64,000 bases of DNA from Streptomyces sp. NRRL S-37 (GTDB lineage: Bacteria; Actinomycetota; Actinomycetes; Streptomycetales; Streptomycetaceae). The notes under the pieces were generated by a model, which did no database searches, had not been told where the DNA came from, and saw only the letters and a list, made by a program, of their open reading frames with translations. The stretch is taken from NCBI RefSeq assembly GCF_000721605.1, contig NZ_JOIZ01000005.1, positions 372,001-436,000 on the forward strand. Direction: 5' to 3'. How positions within the stretch are numbered: position 1 is the first letter of the stretch; each line of letters begins with the position of its first letter. Made by a program: the position numbers and the translations under genes. Positions 35,998-44,313 of this stretch are shown here, piece by piece.

Positions 35998-37140
35998 CTA
36001 CAGCAGTGTTCTCAAGCGCTCCGCCAACAGGTCCCAGCGCCACTTCTCCTCGACCCATTCGCGGCCCCGCTGCCCCATCCTGCGGCGGAGTTCCTCGTCG
36101 GCGAGGAGGGTGATGACGCGCTCGGCCGTCTGGTCGGCCGAATCGCCCGGGACGACCCAGCCGGTCTCGCCGTCGAGGACCGCGTCGGGGGCGCCGCCGG
36201 AGTCGCCGGCGACGACCGGGAGGCCGGTCGCGGAGGCCTCCAGGTAGACGATGCCGAGGCCCTCGACGTCCAGGCCCCCGCGCCGGGTGCGGCAGGGCAT
36301 CGCGAAGACGTCACCGGCGCCGTAGTGGGCGGGCAGCTCGGACCAGGGGACGGAACCGGTGAAGCGGACGGAGGCGCCGACGCCCGTGTCGTGCGCGAGG
36401 CGGCGCAGGTCCTTCTCGTAGGGTCCGCCGCCGACGATCAGCAGGACGGCGTCCGGTTCGGCGGCCAGGATCGCCGGCATCGCCCGGATCAGCGTGTCCT
36501 GCCCCTTGCGCGGCACCAGCCGGGAGACGCACACGACCACCGGCCGGTCGGTCAGCCCGAGCCGCGCCCGCACCTCGTCGCCGCCCGAACCGGGGTGGAA
36601 GGTCTTCTCGTCGACGCCGGGCGGCAGTTGCACCATCCGGGAGGCCGCCTCGGGGGTCAGCGCGCCGGCGATGCGGGAGCGCGTGTACTCGCCGAGGTAG
36701 GTGATCGTGTCCGTGGAGTCCCCGATCCGGCGCAGCAGTTGCCGTGCGGCGGGCAGCTGGGCCCAGCCGGCCTCGTGGCCGTGGGTGGTGGCCACGATCC
36801 GCTCGGCGCCCGCCCGGCGCAGCGCCGGTGCCATCAGTCCGAGCGGTGCCGCCGCCCCGAACCACACCGAGGTGCACCCGTGTTCGCGCAGCAGCCCGAC
36901 GGCCCGCCGGGTGGCCGCCGGGGTCGGCAGCAGCATGGTCGTACGGTCGCGTACGACGGTGAAGGGCTGCTCGGCGTCGAAGGCGGCGGTGGCCTCGACG
37001 CCCTCCCGGGAGCGCTTCCAGGTGGAGGCGTAGACGACGAGCCGCTCCGGGTCGAGGCGCAGCGCCATGTTGTGCAGGAACGCCTGGATGCCGCCGGGGC
37101 GGGGCGGGAAGTCGTTGGTCACGATCAGGGTCTTGTGCAT
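35998..37140 (-). CDS. GT4 glycosyltransferase, PimB'-like mannosyltransferase
   Basis: This 380-residue GT-B glycosyltransferase is of family GT4. The N-terminal NDFPPRPGGIQAFLHNMA is the donor-independent fold mark. VVVCVSRLVPRKGQDTLIRA (about residue 195), the RRGGLDVEGLGIVYLEASA loop with its E-x7-E pattern (about 295), and VVAGDSGGAPDAVLDGETGW (about 315) bind the sugar nucleotide. The pattern fits GDP-mannose-dependent PimB' (Rv2188c), which adds the second mannose to phosphatidylinositol mannoside. The neighbouring ligase and GT87 genes strengthen this. Mannosyl transfer remains inferred. Confidence 0.85.
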   Translation of the reverse strand: MHKTLIVTNDFPPRPGGIQAFLHNMALRLDPERLVVYASTWKRSREGVEATAAFDAEQPFTVVRDRTTMLLPTPAATRRAVGLLREHGCTSVWFGAAAPLGLMAPALRRAGAERIVATTHGHEAGWAQLPAARQLLRRIGDSTDTITYLGEYTRSRIAGALTPEAASRMVQLPPGVDEKTFHPGSGGDEVRARLGLTDRPVVVCVSRLVPRKGQDTLIRAMPAILAAEPDAVLLIVGGGPYEKDLRRLAHDTGVGASVRFTGSVPWSELPAHYGAGDVFAMPCRTRRGGLDVEGLGIVYLEASATGLPVVAGDSGGAPDAVLDGETGWVVPGDSADQTAERVITLLADEELRRRMGQRGREWVEEKWRWDLLAERLRTLL

Positions 37141-37260
37141 CGCCGCCGACCCTACCGAACGGGGGTGCGCCGTTCGCCGCGGCGGTGCTCCGTGGCACGT
37201 GCACAGGTGTCCGGGCCATCATGGCCCTTCACGACCGCACACCGGACGGGCAGGGAGCAG

Positions 37261-38496
37261 ATGAAGACGACGGCCGTACGGGGGTCCCTCGCCGGGCTGC
37301 TGCTCCTGTGGGCCCTGACGCGGGCCGCCCTGCTGCTGTGCGTCCTGAAGGTGATCGTCTTCCCCGGTCCTGACGTCACCAGCGACGTGTCGGTCATCTA
37401 CCGGGGCTGGTACGACGTCCTGCGCACCGGAACGTTCCCGCTGGACGACGTGACCTGGCAGTACCCGCCCGCCGCGGCCCTGGCGGTCCTCTCCCCCGGC
37501 CTGCTGCCGTTCCTGGAGTACGCCACCGCCTTCTTCGTCCTGGCGTGTCTCGCCGACCTGGTCACCCTGTGTCTGCTGCTGTATGCCGGCCGCCGTCCCG
37601 GACGGTCGCCGCGCGGGGCGTGGGTGTGGGTGGTGGGCGTGCCGCTGCTCGGGCCGACGGTGTACGCGCGCTACGACGTGATGGTGACCGCGGTCGCCGT
37701 GGCCGCGCTGCTGGCGGCCGCCCGGTACCCCCGGCTGGCGGGGGCGCTCGCCGGTTTCGGGGCGCTGGTGAAGGTGTGGCCGGCGCTGCTGCTGATCGCG
37801 GTGCGGCGGCGTGGGGCGTGGGTGTCGGCGGCGGTGACCGGTGCCGGTGTGGCCGGCCTGTTCGCCGCACTGATGCCGGGGGCGTTCGCGTTCCTGGCCT
37901 TTCAGCGGGACCGGGGGACGGAGGTGGAGTCGCTGGGGGCGCTCGTCTTCCATGTGGCGCGGCAGCACGGCTGGGAGGGGGAGGTGCTGCTCAACTACGG
38001 CTCGGTGGAGTTCCTCGGGCCGTACGTGGACCGGGTGAGCACGGGGGCGCTGGTGCTGAGCGGGGCCGCGCTGGGGTGGCTGGTGCTGTGGCGGGTGAGG
38101 GCCGTCCGGTTCCCGGCGCACGGGGTCGCCGACGCGGCGTTCGTGGCGGTGCTGCTGTTCACGACGACGAGCCGGGTGATCAGTCCGCAGTACATGGTGT
38201 GGCTGGTGGGGCTCGGGGCGGTGTGTCTGTGCTTCCGTGAGAGCCGGATGGGGGTGGCGGTGGGGCTGGTGCTGGGGGCTTCGCTGGTGACGGTGCTGGA
38301 GTTTCCGCTGTGGTTCGCCCATGTGGTCGCCAGTGACTCGCTCGGGATCGGCCTGCTGGTTCTGCGCAACGGGCTGTTGGTGGCGGCGGCGGCGGTGGCG
38401 GCGCGGGTGCTGTGGTGTACGACGGTTCCTCGTCGGCGGTCGGCTCCCCGGGTGCCGGGGCCGGCCCGGGGGGCCGGGACGCCGGTCTCGTCCTGA
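37261..38496 (+). CDS. GT87-type (DUF2029) membrane mannosyltransferase
   Basis: This 411-residue integral membrane protein has about nine to ten helices. After the first helix the acidic loop PDVTSDVSVIYRGWYDVL and the DDVTWQYPPAAAL segment (about residues 38-78) provide the Asp residues expected of polyprenyl-phosphomannose-dependent GT-C enzymes. LVKVWPALLLIAVRR and ISPQYMVWLVGLG are typical of DUF2029/GT87. The ATG at 37261 has AGGGAG upstream. It is divergent from the PimB'-like gene. Related mycobacterial enzymes (Rv2181 family) build lipomannan branches, so a role in mannolipid or cell-envelope glycosylation is likely. Confidence 0.85.
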   Translation: MKTTAVRGSLAGLLLLWALTRAALLLCVLKVIVFPGPDVTSDVSVIYRGWYDVLRTGTFPLDDVTWQYPPAAALAVLSPGLLPFLEYATAFFVLACLADLVTLCLLLYAGRRPGRSPRGAWVWVVGVPLLGPTVYARYDVMVTAVAVAALLAAARYPRLAGALAGFGALVKVWPALLLIAVRRRGAWVSAAVTGAGVAGLFAALMPGAFAFLAFQRDRGTEVESLGALVFHVARQHGWEGEVLLNYGSVEFLGPYVDRVSTGALVLSGAALGWLVLWRVRAVRFPAHGVADAAFVAVLLFTTTSRVISPQYMVWLVGLGAVCLCFRESRMGVAVGLVLGASLVTVLEFPLWFAHVVASDSLGIGLLVLRNGLLVAAAAVAARVLWCTTVPRRRSAPRVPGPARGAGTPVSS

Positions 38497-38630
38497 TCGC
38501 GGGCCGGCGTTCGCGGGTGCCTCGCGTTGGTGCGGGCCGGGAGGTGTTCGCGCGGCCCGGCGCCGTACGGGTGTCCCGCGTTGGTGCGAGCCGGGGGTGT
38601 TACGCAGCCCGGCGTTCGCGGGGTGCCGTC

Positions 38631-38668
38631 GCGCCCACCCGTGCCGCCCCAGCGGCACGACTGCCCGC
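38631..38668. repeat. Interspersed palindromic repeat, family A, copy 3
   Basis: GCGCCCACCCGTGCCGCCCC followed by AGCGGCACGACTGCCCGC keeps the hairpin, with small changes in the loop and 3' part. It lies between two convergent genes. Two looser GTTGGTGCGGGCCGGG/GTTGGTGCGAGCCGGG repeats precede it (about 38526 and 38580). Confidence 0.8.
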
Positions 38669-38701
38669 GGATCGCGGGGGGCTACACGCGGAGGGGCGGG
38701 G

Positions 38702-39892
38702 TCAGGTCAGGGTGGTTTTCAGGTAGTGCTGCCATTGGGCTGTGAACTCTTCGCGGGTTGTGTCGAGGACTTGGCGCATCGCGGTTTCCACCGCGCCGTC
38801 GCGGTGTTCGTGTGCGCCCACGGCGCGGTAGAACTCGCCGAGGCGGTCCTCGCCCCAGTGGTCGGCGATGAGGCGGCAGGCCAGCCAGCCGCTCTCGTAG
38901 GCGCGGGCGAGGTGGTCCGCGTCGCCGGAGAAGCCGAAGTCCTCGTCGTCCGGCAGTCCGGCGGGCACCTCGCCCCGGCCCACCGCGTAGGCGAGCTCCG
39001 GTGCGACCTCCGCGGGGGCGCGGTCGCCGTCGCGGTAGCCGACCCAGTCGGCGAACCCCTCGGACAGCCACAGCGGGGTCGCGGCGGAGGTGTGGGCGCG
39101 GGTGGCGACGTGGGTGGTCTCGTGGGTGAGGACGACCTGCCGGCCCGAGTCGCCGAGCATTCCGAAGGCGTCCGGGTTGACGATGATCCGGTCCGCCGGG
39201 GCCCGCCCGTCCGCGCCGATGGTGCCGGTGGTGACCGCCGCGATCCCCCGGTAGGAGGAGGCGGGCGAGCCCAGCAGGCCCGCCATGCCCTCCAGGGTCT
39301 CCGGGACGAGGACGACCACGCGCCGGGCCCATCGCGGGCCCCACGCGTCGGACACCGCGGGCACCGCGCGGTCGGCCAGCTCGGCGTAGTCCCGCAGCTT
39401 CCCGTCGGGCTGTCCGACGCCGAGGACGAGGCTCCGCTCGCCCCGCACGGCGCGGGTCGTGCCCTGGTCCCACAACTGCTGGCCGGACTTCTTCGCGGGC
39501 CGGTCGGAGTCGACGGACCAGCGGCCGTCGCGGTCCCGGCTCAGGCTCAGGGAGCGGGCGGTGGTGACCGGGGACCGGTCGTGGCCCTCGACGCGGTAGC
39601 TCAGGTCGGCGGAGGCGGTGGCGGTGTCACCGGTGCGGTCGAGGGCGGTGACGCGGTAGGACCAGTCCGCGAGCGGCACCGCGCGCAGGTTGGCGAACCC
39701 GGCTCGGGTGCCGGTGCGGGCGTACGCGGCGGCGTCACGGTCGAGGACGGCCTCCGCGCGGCGGTCGAGGAGGGACTGCACCTGCGCGCGTACGGTGTCG
39801 GCGGCCGGTCCCCCGCCGCACCCCACCAGGGAGACGAACAACAGACACAGCGCCAGCACCGACGCACCCGACACCCGCCTTCGACCAGCCAT
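38702..39892 (-). CDS. Secreted gluzincin-like metallopeptidase lipoprotein
   Basis: This 396-residue lipoprotein has a signal peptide with lipobox LVGC (Cys about residue 25). The zinc motif HETTH in VVLTHETTHVATRAH (near residue 255) is followed by WLSEGFADWVGYRDG, where the Glu is the third ligand, as in gluzincins. A SCO-type domain of about 190 residues precedes the peptidase part. It should be lipid-anchored outside the membrane, and the substrate is unknown. Its place next to glycosyltransferase and NlpC/P60 genes points to envelope maintenance, by inference. Confidence 0.85.
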   Translation of the reverse strand: MAGRRRVSGASVLALCLLFVSLVGCGGGPAADTVRAQVQSLLDRRAEAVLDRDAAAYARTGTRAGFANLRAVPLADWSYRVTALDRTGDTATASADLSYRVEGHDRSPVTTARSLSLSRDRDGRWSVDSDRPAKKSGQQLWDQGTTRAVRGERSLVLGVGQPDGKLRDYAELADRAVPAVSDAWGPRWARRVVVLVPETLEGMAGLLGSPASSYRGIAAVTTGTIGADGRAPADRIIVNPDAFGMLGDSGRQVVLTHETTHVATRAHTSAATPLWLSEGFADWVGYRDGDRAPAEVAPELAYAVGRGEVPAGLPDDEDFGFSGDADHLARAYESGWLACRLIADHWGEDRLGEFYRAVGAHEHRDGAVETAMRQVLDTTREEFTAQWQHYLKTTLT

Positions 39893-39925
39893 CTTCCCGA
39901 GGGTACGGGCGCCGGGCCGGTGCGG

Positions 39926-40939
39926 TCAGATCCTGGTGACCGACGAGACGGGCATCATGCCGACCGGGTCGTAGCGCACCGGGGCGCCGGGGTGGGGCGC
40001 GTGGATCACCTGACCGTTGCCCATGTACATCCCCACGTGGGAGGCGTCGGAGCGGTAGACGACCAGGTCACCGGGGCGTGCCTCGGACAGGGGGATCCGC
40101 CGGCCGGCGTACCGCTGGGCCTGCGAGGTGCGCGGCAGCGCGACCCCGGCCTGGGCGTACGCCCACTGGATCAGCCCGGAGCAGTCGAAGGCGTGCGGGC
40201 CCTCGGCGCCCCAGACGTAGGGCCTGCCGAGGGCGGAGCGGGCGGCGGCGACGGCGGCTGCCGCGCGGGCCGAGGCGGGCGCGCCGGACGGGCCGAGCAG
40301 GTCCGCGCGTGCGGAGCGGGTGGCGCGGTCCCAGGCGGCGCGTTCGCCGGCCGGGAGGGAGTCGAGCAGCCGGCGGGCCTCGGTGAGCTTGCGCTCGACG
40401 GTCCGCTTGTGCGCGGCGACGGCCCTGCGGCTCCGCTCCAGCGCGCCGAGCTTTCCGGCCGCCTCCGCGCGGTCCTGGGCGAGGGAGCGCAGGGTGCTCC
40501 TCAGTCTCCTCAGCTCGGCGGCCTGGTGGACGGTGATCCGGTCCAGTACGGAGGCCTTCTCGAGGTAGTCCTCCGGGTCGTCGGAGAGGAGCAGGGCGAG
40601 GGTGGGGTCGAGGCCGCCGGAGCGGTACTGGGCGCCGGCGAGCGAACCCAGCGACTCCCGCATGGTGTTGACGCGCGCCTGCTGCCGGGCGATGACGTCC
40701 TGTGCGGTGGCGATCTGCCGGCGCAGTCCGTCGGCGCGCTCGTCGGCCTCGTTGTACGCCTCGGTCGCCTTCTCGGCCTCCCGGTAGAGGCGGTCCACCT
40801 CGGCCCGGGTGACGTCGTACGGCGTGGCCGCGGCCGGTACGGCGGCGAGGGCGGTGGCCGCCGCGGACAGCAGACCGAGGGCGACGGCGGCGCCCCGGTC
40901 GGATCCGGACGACGGTGCGGTACGGCGATGGGACCCCAC
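39926..40939 (-). CDS. NlpC/P60 peptidoglycan endopeptidase (first paralogue)
   Basis: This 337-residue secreted protein begins with GSHRR, mirroring the SHRR start of the next gene, so the GTG at 40939 (after GGAAGGAG) is chosen over longer frames. A signal peptide (about residues 14-40, ending AAATP) is followed by a long coiled coil (about 40-200) and a C-terminal NlpC/P60 domain. The catalytic Cys is in AFDCSGLIQWAYAQAG and the His in DASHVGMYMGNGQVIHAP. It probably cleaves peptidoglycan stem peptides. It is a tandem paralogue of the next gene, like mycobacterial RipA/RipC-type enzymes (Rv2190c occupies the same place). Confidence 0.92.
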   Translation of the reverse strand: MGSHRRTAPSSGSDRGAAVALGLLSAAATALAAVPAAATPYDVTRAEVDRLYREAEKATEAYNEADERADGLRRQIATAQDVIARQQARVNTMRESLGSLAGAQYRSGGLDPTLALLLSDDPEDYLEKASVLDRITVHQAAELRRLRSTLRSLAQDRAEAAGKLGALERSRRAVAAHKRTVERKLTEARRLLDSLPAGERAAWDRATRSARADLLGPSGAPASARAAAAVAAARSALGRPYVWGAEGPHAFDCSGLIQWAYAQAGVALPRTSQAQRYAGRRIPLSEARPGDLVVYRSDASHVGMYMGNGQVIHAPHPGAPVRYDPVGMMPVSSVTRI

Positions 40940-41038
40940 GGGAAGCCGCGCTCCTTCCACTGACGGACAGGGAAACGCGGCAGACAGTAGCCTCACGGCG
41001 CCGGGCGAACCCTTGGCCGGGGCGACCGCACACAGTGA

Positions 41039-41072
41039 CGCCCCGCCTGTGACCTGCGTCAGAGGCGGGGCG
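41039..41072 (-). terminator. Hairpin after the second NlpC/P60 gene
   Basis: CGCCCCGCCT and AGGCGGGGCG form a 10-bp stem around a 14-nt loop, 127 bp beyond the stop at 41199 on the minus strand. It would insulate the two NlpC/P60 genes. No U-tract follows, which is usual in Streptomyces. Confidence 0.5.
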
Positions 41073-41198
41073 CGGGGAAGACCGGCGCGGCGGGGAATCC
41101 CCCGAACGGCGGCAGCCAGGGGGTGTCGTTTGGATCTTGCCGGGGTCGCGGGGTCCGGCACCCGCTCACTGGAGCCGGCCTGATCCAGACGACGCCCC

Positions 41199-42239
41199 CT
41201 AGACGCGGACGCCGAACATGAACGGGCCGCCGATGGTGTTCATCGACTCGTAGCGCACGACGGTGCCGGTGCGCGGGGCGTGCAGCACCTGGCCGTTGCC
41301 CGCGTAGAGGCCCACGTGGTGCAGGTCGTTGAAGAAGAAGACGAGGTCGCCGACCTTGAGCTGACTCATCGAGTAGATCCTGGTGCCCGCGCCGGTCTGC
41401 GCCTCGGAGGTGCGCGGGATGCCGACGCCGGCCTGCGCGTAGGCCCAGGAGGTCAGGCCGGAGCAGTCGAAGGAGGACGGGCCGGTGGCGCCGTAGACGT
41501 AGGGGGTGCCGATCTTGCTCTGGGCGGCGGCGAAGGCGGCGGCGGCGCGGCCGGAGCCGGCCGGGACGTTGACGGAGAGCGCGTCGCGCTCGCTGGCGCG
41601 GGTGGAGCGGGTCTCCTCCTCGTCGAGCTGGGCCCTCTCCGTGGCGGTGAGGCTGTTGAGCAGCTTCTGCGCGGAGGAGAGCTTGCCCTGGACTTCCTTC
41701 TTCTTCTTGCCCAGTTCGGTGCGGGTGGCGGAGAGGTCCTTGAGCTTCTCGGCCGCCTCGGAGCGCTGCTGGGCGAGCTCGCGCTGCTTCCCCTGGATCT
41801 CCTTGAGCGCGTCGACCTGCTGGGTGCTCAACTGGTCGAGCGTGGACGCCTTGTCGAGGTAGTCGTCCGGGTCGGCGGAGAGGAAGAGCTGGACGGAGGG
41901 GTCGATGCCGCCGCTGCGGTACTGGGCGCTGGCCATCGAACCGAGGCCGTCGCGCAGCTCGTTGAGCTCCTGCTGGCCCTTGGCGACGTTGTCCTGGATC
42001 GTGGAGATCTCCTTCTGGAGCTTCTCCTGCTTCTCCTTGGCGCCGTTGTACTTCTCGGTGGCCTGCTCGGCCTGCTCGTAAAGCTTGTCGACCTTGGCCT
42101 TGACCTCGTCCTTGCTCGGCTTCTCGCTGGGCGCGGCGTTGGCGGCCTGCGAGCTCATGACGACAGCGGCAGCGGCAGCGGTGGTGAGCACGGTGACGCG
42201 TGCGCGGCTCGGCTGCTTGGGACGACGGTGGGACGCCAC
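41199..42239 (-). CDS. NlpC/P60 peptidoglycan endopeptidase (second paralogue)
   Basis: This 346-residue secreted hydrolase has the same plan as its neighbour: signal peptide (about residues 12-36, ending ANA), Lys/Glu-rich coiled coil (about 40-210), then NlpC/P60 with FDCSGLTSWAYAQAG and DLHHVGLYAGNGQVLHAP. The GTG at 42239 with GGAGACGAGCTC upstream fits, and a good promoter lies 53 bp before it. The coiled coil is richer in Lys and Gln than that of the paralogue. Tandem duplication followed by divergence is the simplest origin. Confidence 0.93.
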   Translation of the reverse strand: MASHRRPKQPSRARVTVLTTAAAAAVVMSSQAANAAPSEKPSKDEVKAKVDKLYEQAEQATEKYNGAKEKQEKLQKEISTIQDNVAKGQQELNELRDGLGSMASAQYRSGGIDPSVQLFLSADPDDYLDKASTLDQLSTQQVDALKEIQGKQRELAQQRSEAAEKLKDLSATRTELGKKKKEVQGKLSSAQKLLNSLTATERAQLDEEETRSTRASERDALSVNVPAGSGRAAAAFAAAQSKIGTPYVYGATGPSSFDCSGLTSWAYAQAGVGIPRTSEAQTGAGTRIYSMSQLKVGDLVFFFNDLHHVGLYAGNGQVLHAPRTGTVVRYESMNTIGGPFMFGVRV

Positions 42240-42291
42240 GGAGACGAGCTCCTTCTCGAGAGTGATCGCGCGAGCGAGGGTTCGAAGAGAG

Positions 42292-42321
42292 ACCCTAGTG
42301 ATTCTCTTGTGATCAGTTCAA
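42292..42321 (-). promoter_or_regulatory. Probable promoter of the NlpC/P60 gene
   Basis: On the minus strand TTGAAC (42321-42316) and TAGGGT (42297-42292) are 18 bp apart. Transcription would start near 42285 and give a leader of about 45 nt. Confidence 0.5.
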
Positions 42322-42470
42322 ATCCCTGGACACAAAATCTCCGTTACAGCGCGTTTATTCGGTCCGAATTCACCTGCAGTAACGCCTCTTTGACGCTACG
42401 TTGCGTGACGGTTCCGTCAATTCGGGCAAAGGTCCCGTACGTTGTACGAGGGACGGACGGGAATCAGATG

Positions 42471-43814
42471 TCAGGAAAGCCTTTTGAGGAGCACCGCCGA
42501 CGCGACGGGGCGTGCGCCCGCGCGGGCCACCCCGTCGGCGACCTCGCGGTCGGTGGAGGCGACGATGACGGGCCGTCCCGGCGGCTCGGCGCGCACCAGC
42601 TGGCGGATCAGCTCGTCGGCGGTGACGCCCGGCTTGGAGAACAGCACCCGCACCCCGCGCGGCGGCGCGAGCAGCACCGGCACGGCCAGTTCGGCGCCGT
42701 CGAAGACGCACGTCACCTCGGCGCCGGTCTGGGCGGCGAGCTGGGCGAGCTGGCCCAGGAGCCTGAGCCGCTGCTTCTCCAAGGGCATCTGGGGATAGCC
42801 GGTCTTGGTGACGTTGTAGCCGTCGACGACCAGATGGGCCTGCGGCAGCGCCAGCAACTGGTCGAGGACGGCCGGGTCGTGCTCGGACAGCGCGCGGTTG
42901 GCGATGTCCTTCGGGGTCATGCGGCCGGGCTCGACGGCGTCCACGGTCTCGGCGGGCCGGACGGACACGGGGGGCAGCGCCAGCTCCCGGCGGAGCCCCT
43001 GGGCGGCGTCCAGGACGGTGTCGAGGAGCAGCCGGACCCGCATGTCCTCCACGCTGCGGCCCTCCCGGGCGGCCCGGCGGGCGGCCTCCAGGGCGGCCTC
43101 GGTCTCCCCCAGCCGGGCCTTGAGGCGCCGGCTCTCGCTCTCGGCGGCCGACACCTGGGCGCTCCCCTCGGCGCGCACGGCCTCCATCTCGCCCCGCAGC
43201 TTGCGCACGGCGGCCTCGCCGCGCTTGACGTCGCTGAGGGCGGAGCGCAGCTTGCGGTGCAGCGACTCGGCTTCCTTCTTCGCCGTCTCCAGCTCGGTGC
43301 GCAGCCGTTCGGTCTCGGACCTGGTGTGCTCACGGGCCCGGGCGAGTTCGTCACGCAGCCGCTCCAGCTCGGCCCGGGTCTCGTCGTCGGCGCGCTCGGC
43401 GTCGGCGCGCTGGGCCTCCTCGCCGGCGGCGGTCACCAGCTTGACCCAGCCGGCCGGGCGGAGCACATAGGCCGCGGCCGCCACGTCGAGCGGGTCCGCG
43501 GCCGGGGGCGGGGAGCCGGAGTCGAGGGCGCCGGTCAGTTCCGGCTGGGCCTCTCTGAGCTTCTCCCCGATGCGCTGCCGGAACAGCGGATCGGTCTCCA
43601 GCGCCGCGGCCATGGCGTTGCCGGCGAACTTGGCGCGGCGGTTCGGGGTGAAGCGCGCGTACTGCCGGAGCTGGGCGGGCAGCTCGGCGACCGTGAGCCC
43701 GCCGAAACCGTCGGCGACGATCTGCACGACCCGGCGGCGCACTCCGTCGGGCAGCGGACGGTCGAGCACCTCGGCGGCGCCGTCCTGCGGCCCCCCGCCC
43801 GTGGTCTCCACCAT
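42471..43814 (-). CDS. NYN-domain (YacP-like) RNA-binding protein
   Basis: This 447-residue protein has an N-terminal helical region (about 1-120), a long coiled coil (about 128-265, Glu/Arg/Ala heptads) and a C-terminal NYN/PIN-like nuclease domain (about 310-447). HLVVDGYNVTKTGYP carries the first acidic residue of the PIN site, TCVFDGAEL the second, and VIVASTDREVADG the third. Bacterial relatives are tied to RNA processing. The coiled-coil insertion is typical of the Streptomyces form. The gene is not in an obvious operon. Confidence 0.9.
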   Translation of the reverse strand: MVETTGGGPQDGAAEVLDRPLPDGVRRRVVQIVADGFGGLTVAELPAQLRQYARFTPNRRAKFAGNAMAAALETDPLFRQRIGEKLREAQPELTGALDSGSPPPAADPLDVAAAAYVLRPAGWVKLVTAAGEEAQRADAERADDETRAELERLRDELARAREHTRSETERLRTELETAKKEAESLHRKLRSALSDVKRGEAAVRKLRGEMEAVRAEGSAQVSAAESESRRLKARLGETEAALEAARRAAREGRSVEDMRVRLLLDTVLDAAQGLRRELALPPVSVRPAETVDAVEPGRMTPKDIANRALSEHDPAVLDQLLALPQAHLVVDGYNVTKTGYPQMPLEKQRLRLLGQLAQLAAQTGAEVTCVFDGAELAVPVLLAPPRGVRVLFSKPGVTADELIRQLVRAEPPGRPVIVASTDREVADGVARAGARPVASAVLLKRLS

Positions 43815-43837
43815 CCGTCACACCCCAATGTCCGTGT

Positions 43838-43906
43838 GCGACCCCGTGTACGGGGTCGCCGTCAGCGGAGCCCTCCCCCGCTCTCGACTTCGCTCGAGCG
43901 GGAGGG
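43838..43906. terminator. Two hairpins between NYN and zinc-ribbon genes
   Basis: GCGACCCCGTGTACGGGGTCGC (43838-43859) is an almost perfect palindrome. Just after it CCCTCCCCCGCTC and GAGCGGGAGGG form a second hairpin (43871-43906). They follow the zinc-ribbon gene stop and probably terminate it. Confidence 0.55.
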
Positions 43907-43917
43907 ACCCCCTTCGC

Positions 43918-44157
43918 TCAGGAGCCGGCACCCGGCCTGTCCACGAGTTCCACCTGGTCCACCGCGTTGCACCAGCGGCACCGCACCGACTCGGTGGTCT
44001 CATCGAGCACCTCGCGCTCCTCGACCGTGGGCTCTCCGGCCAGATCGAGGTGGACGTACTCGACGACCTTCGACGAGCGGGTCACGTCGAAGCGGGTGAG
44101 GTTGCCGCAGAGGGTGCAGCGCCACCGCGTCGAGGCGGTCGGCAGAGGAACCGTCAT
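43918..44157 (-). CDS. Small zinc-ribbon protein
   Basis: This 79-residue protein has two CxxC knuckles, RCTLCGNLTRFDV (near residue 13) and VRCRWCNAVDQVELV (near residue 58), separated by about 42 residues. They would form one zinc ribbon. The rest is acidic. The ATG at 44157 follows GGAAGG. A longer frame from 44193 is less likely. It is divergent from the rhomboid gene. A nucleic-acid or protein contact role is plausible for such ribbons, but nothing here shows which. Confidence 0.8.
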   Translation of the reverse strand: MTVPLPTASTRWRCTLCGNLTRFDVTRSSKVVEYVHLDLAGEPTVEEREVLDETTESVRCRWCNAVDQVELVDRPGAGS

Positions 44158-44313
44158 CGTGGCTGTTCGCCTTCCTTCCAGTGTCCGTGACACACCGGAT
44201 CTCCGGTGCGTATGGCTTGTAACCCTACGGCCTGGCGGGTCCCCGCCGCCCGCCCGTCCATGGCGGCGAGGCGGTCTGTGCGGTTGCGTCCGGTTACGTC
44301 ATGCTCTGTATTC

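Noticed and set aside
42240..42470. ydaO/c-di-AMP riboswitch before the NlpC/P60 gene
   Set aside because: Such switches precede cell-wall hydrolase genes in Streptomyces, but the conserved blocks I recall are not present here. Only a promoter could be placed.
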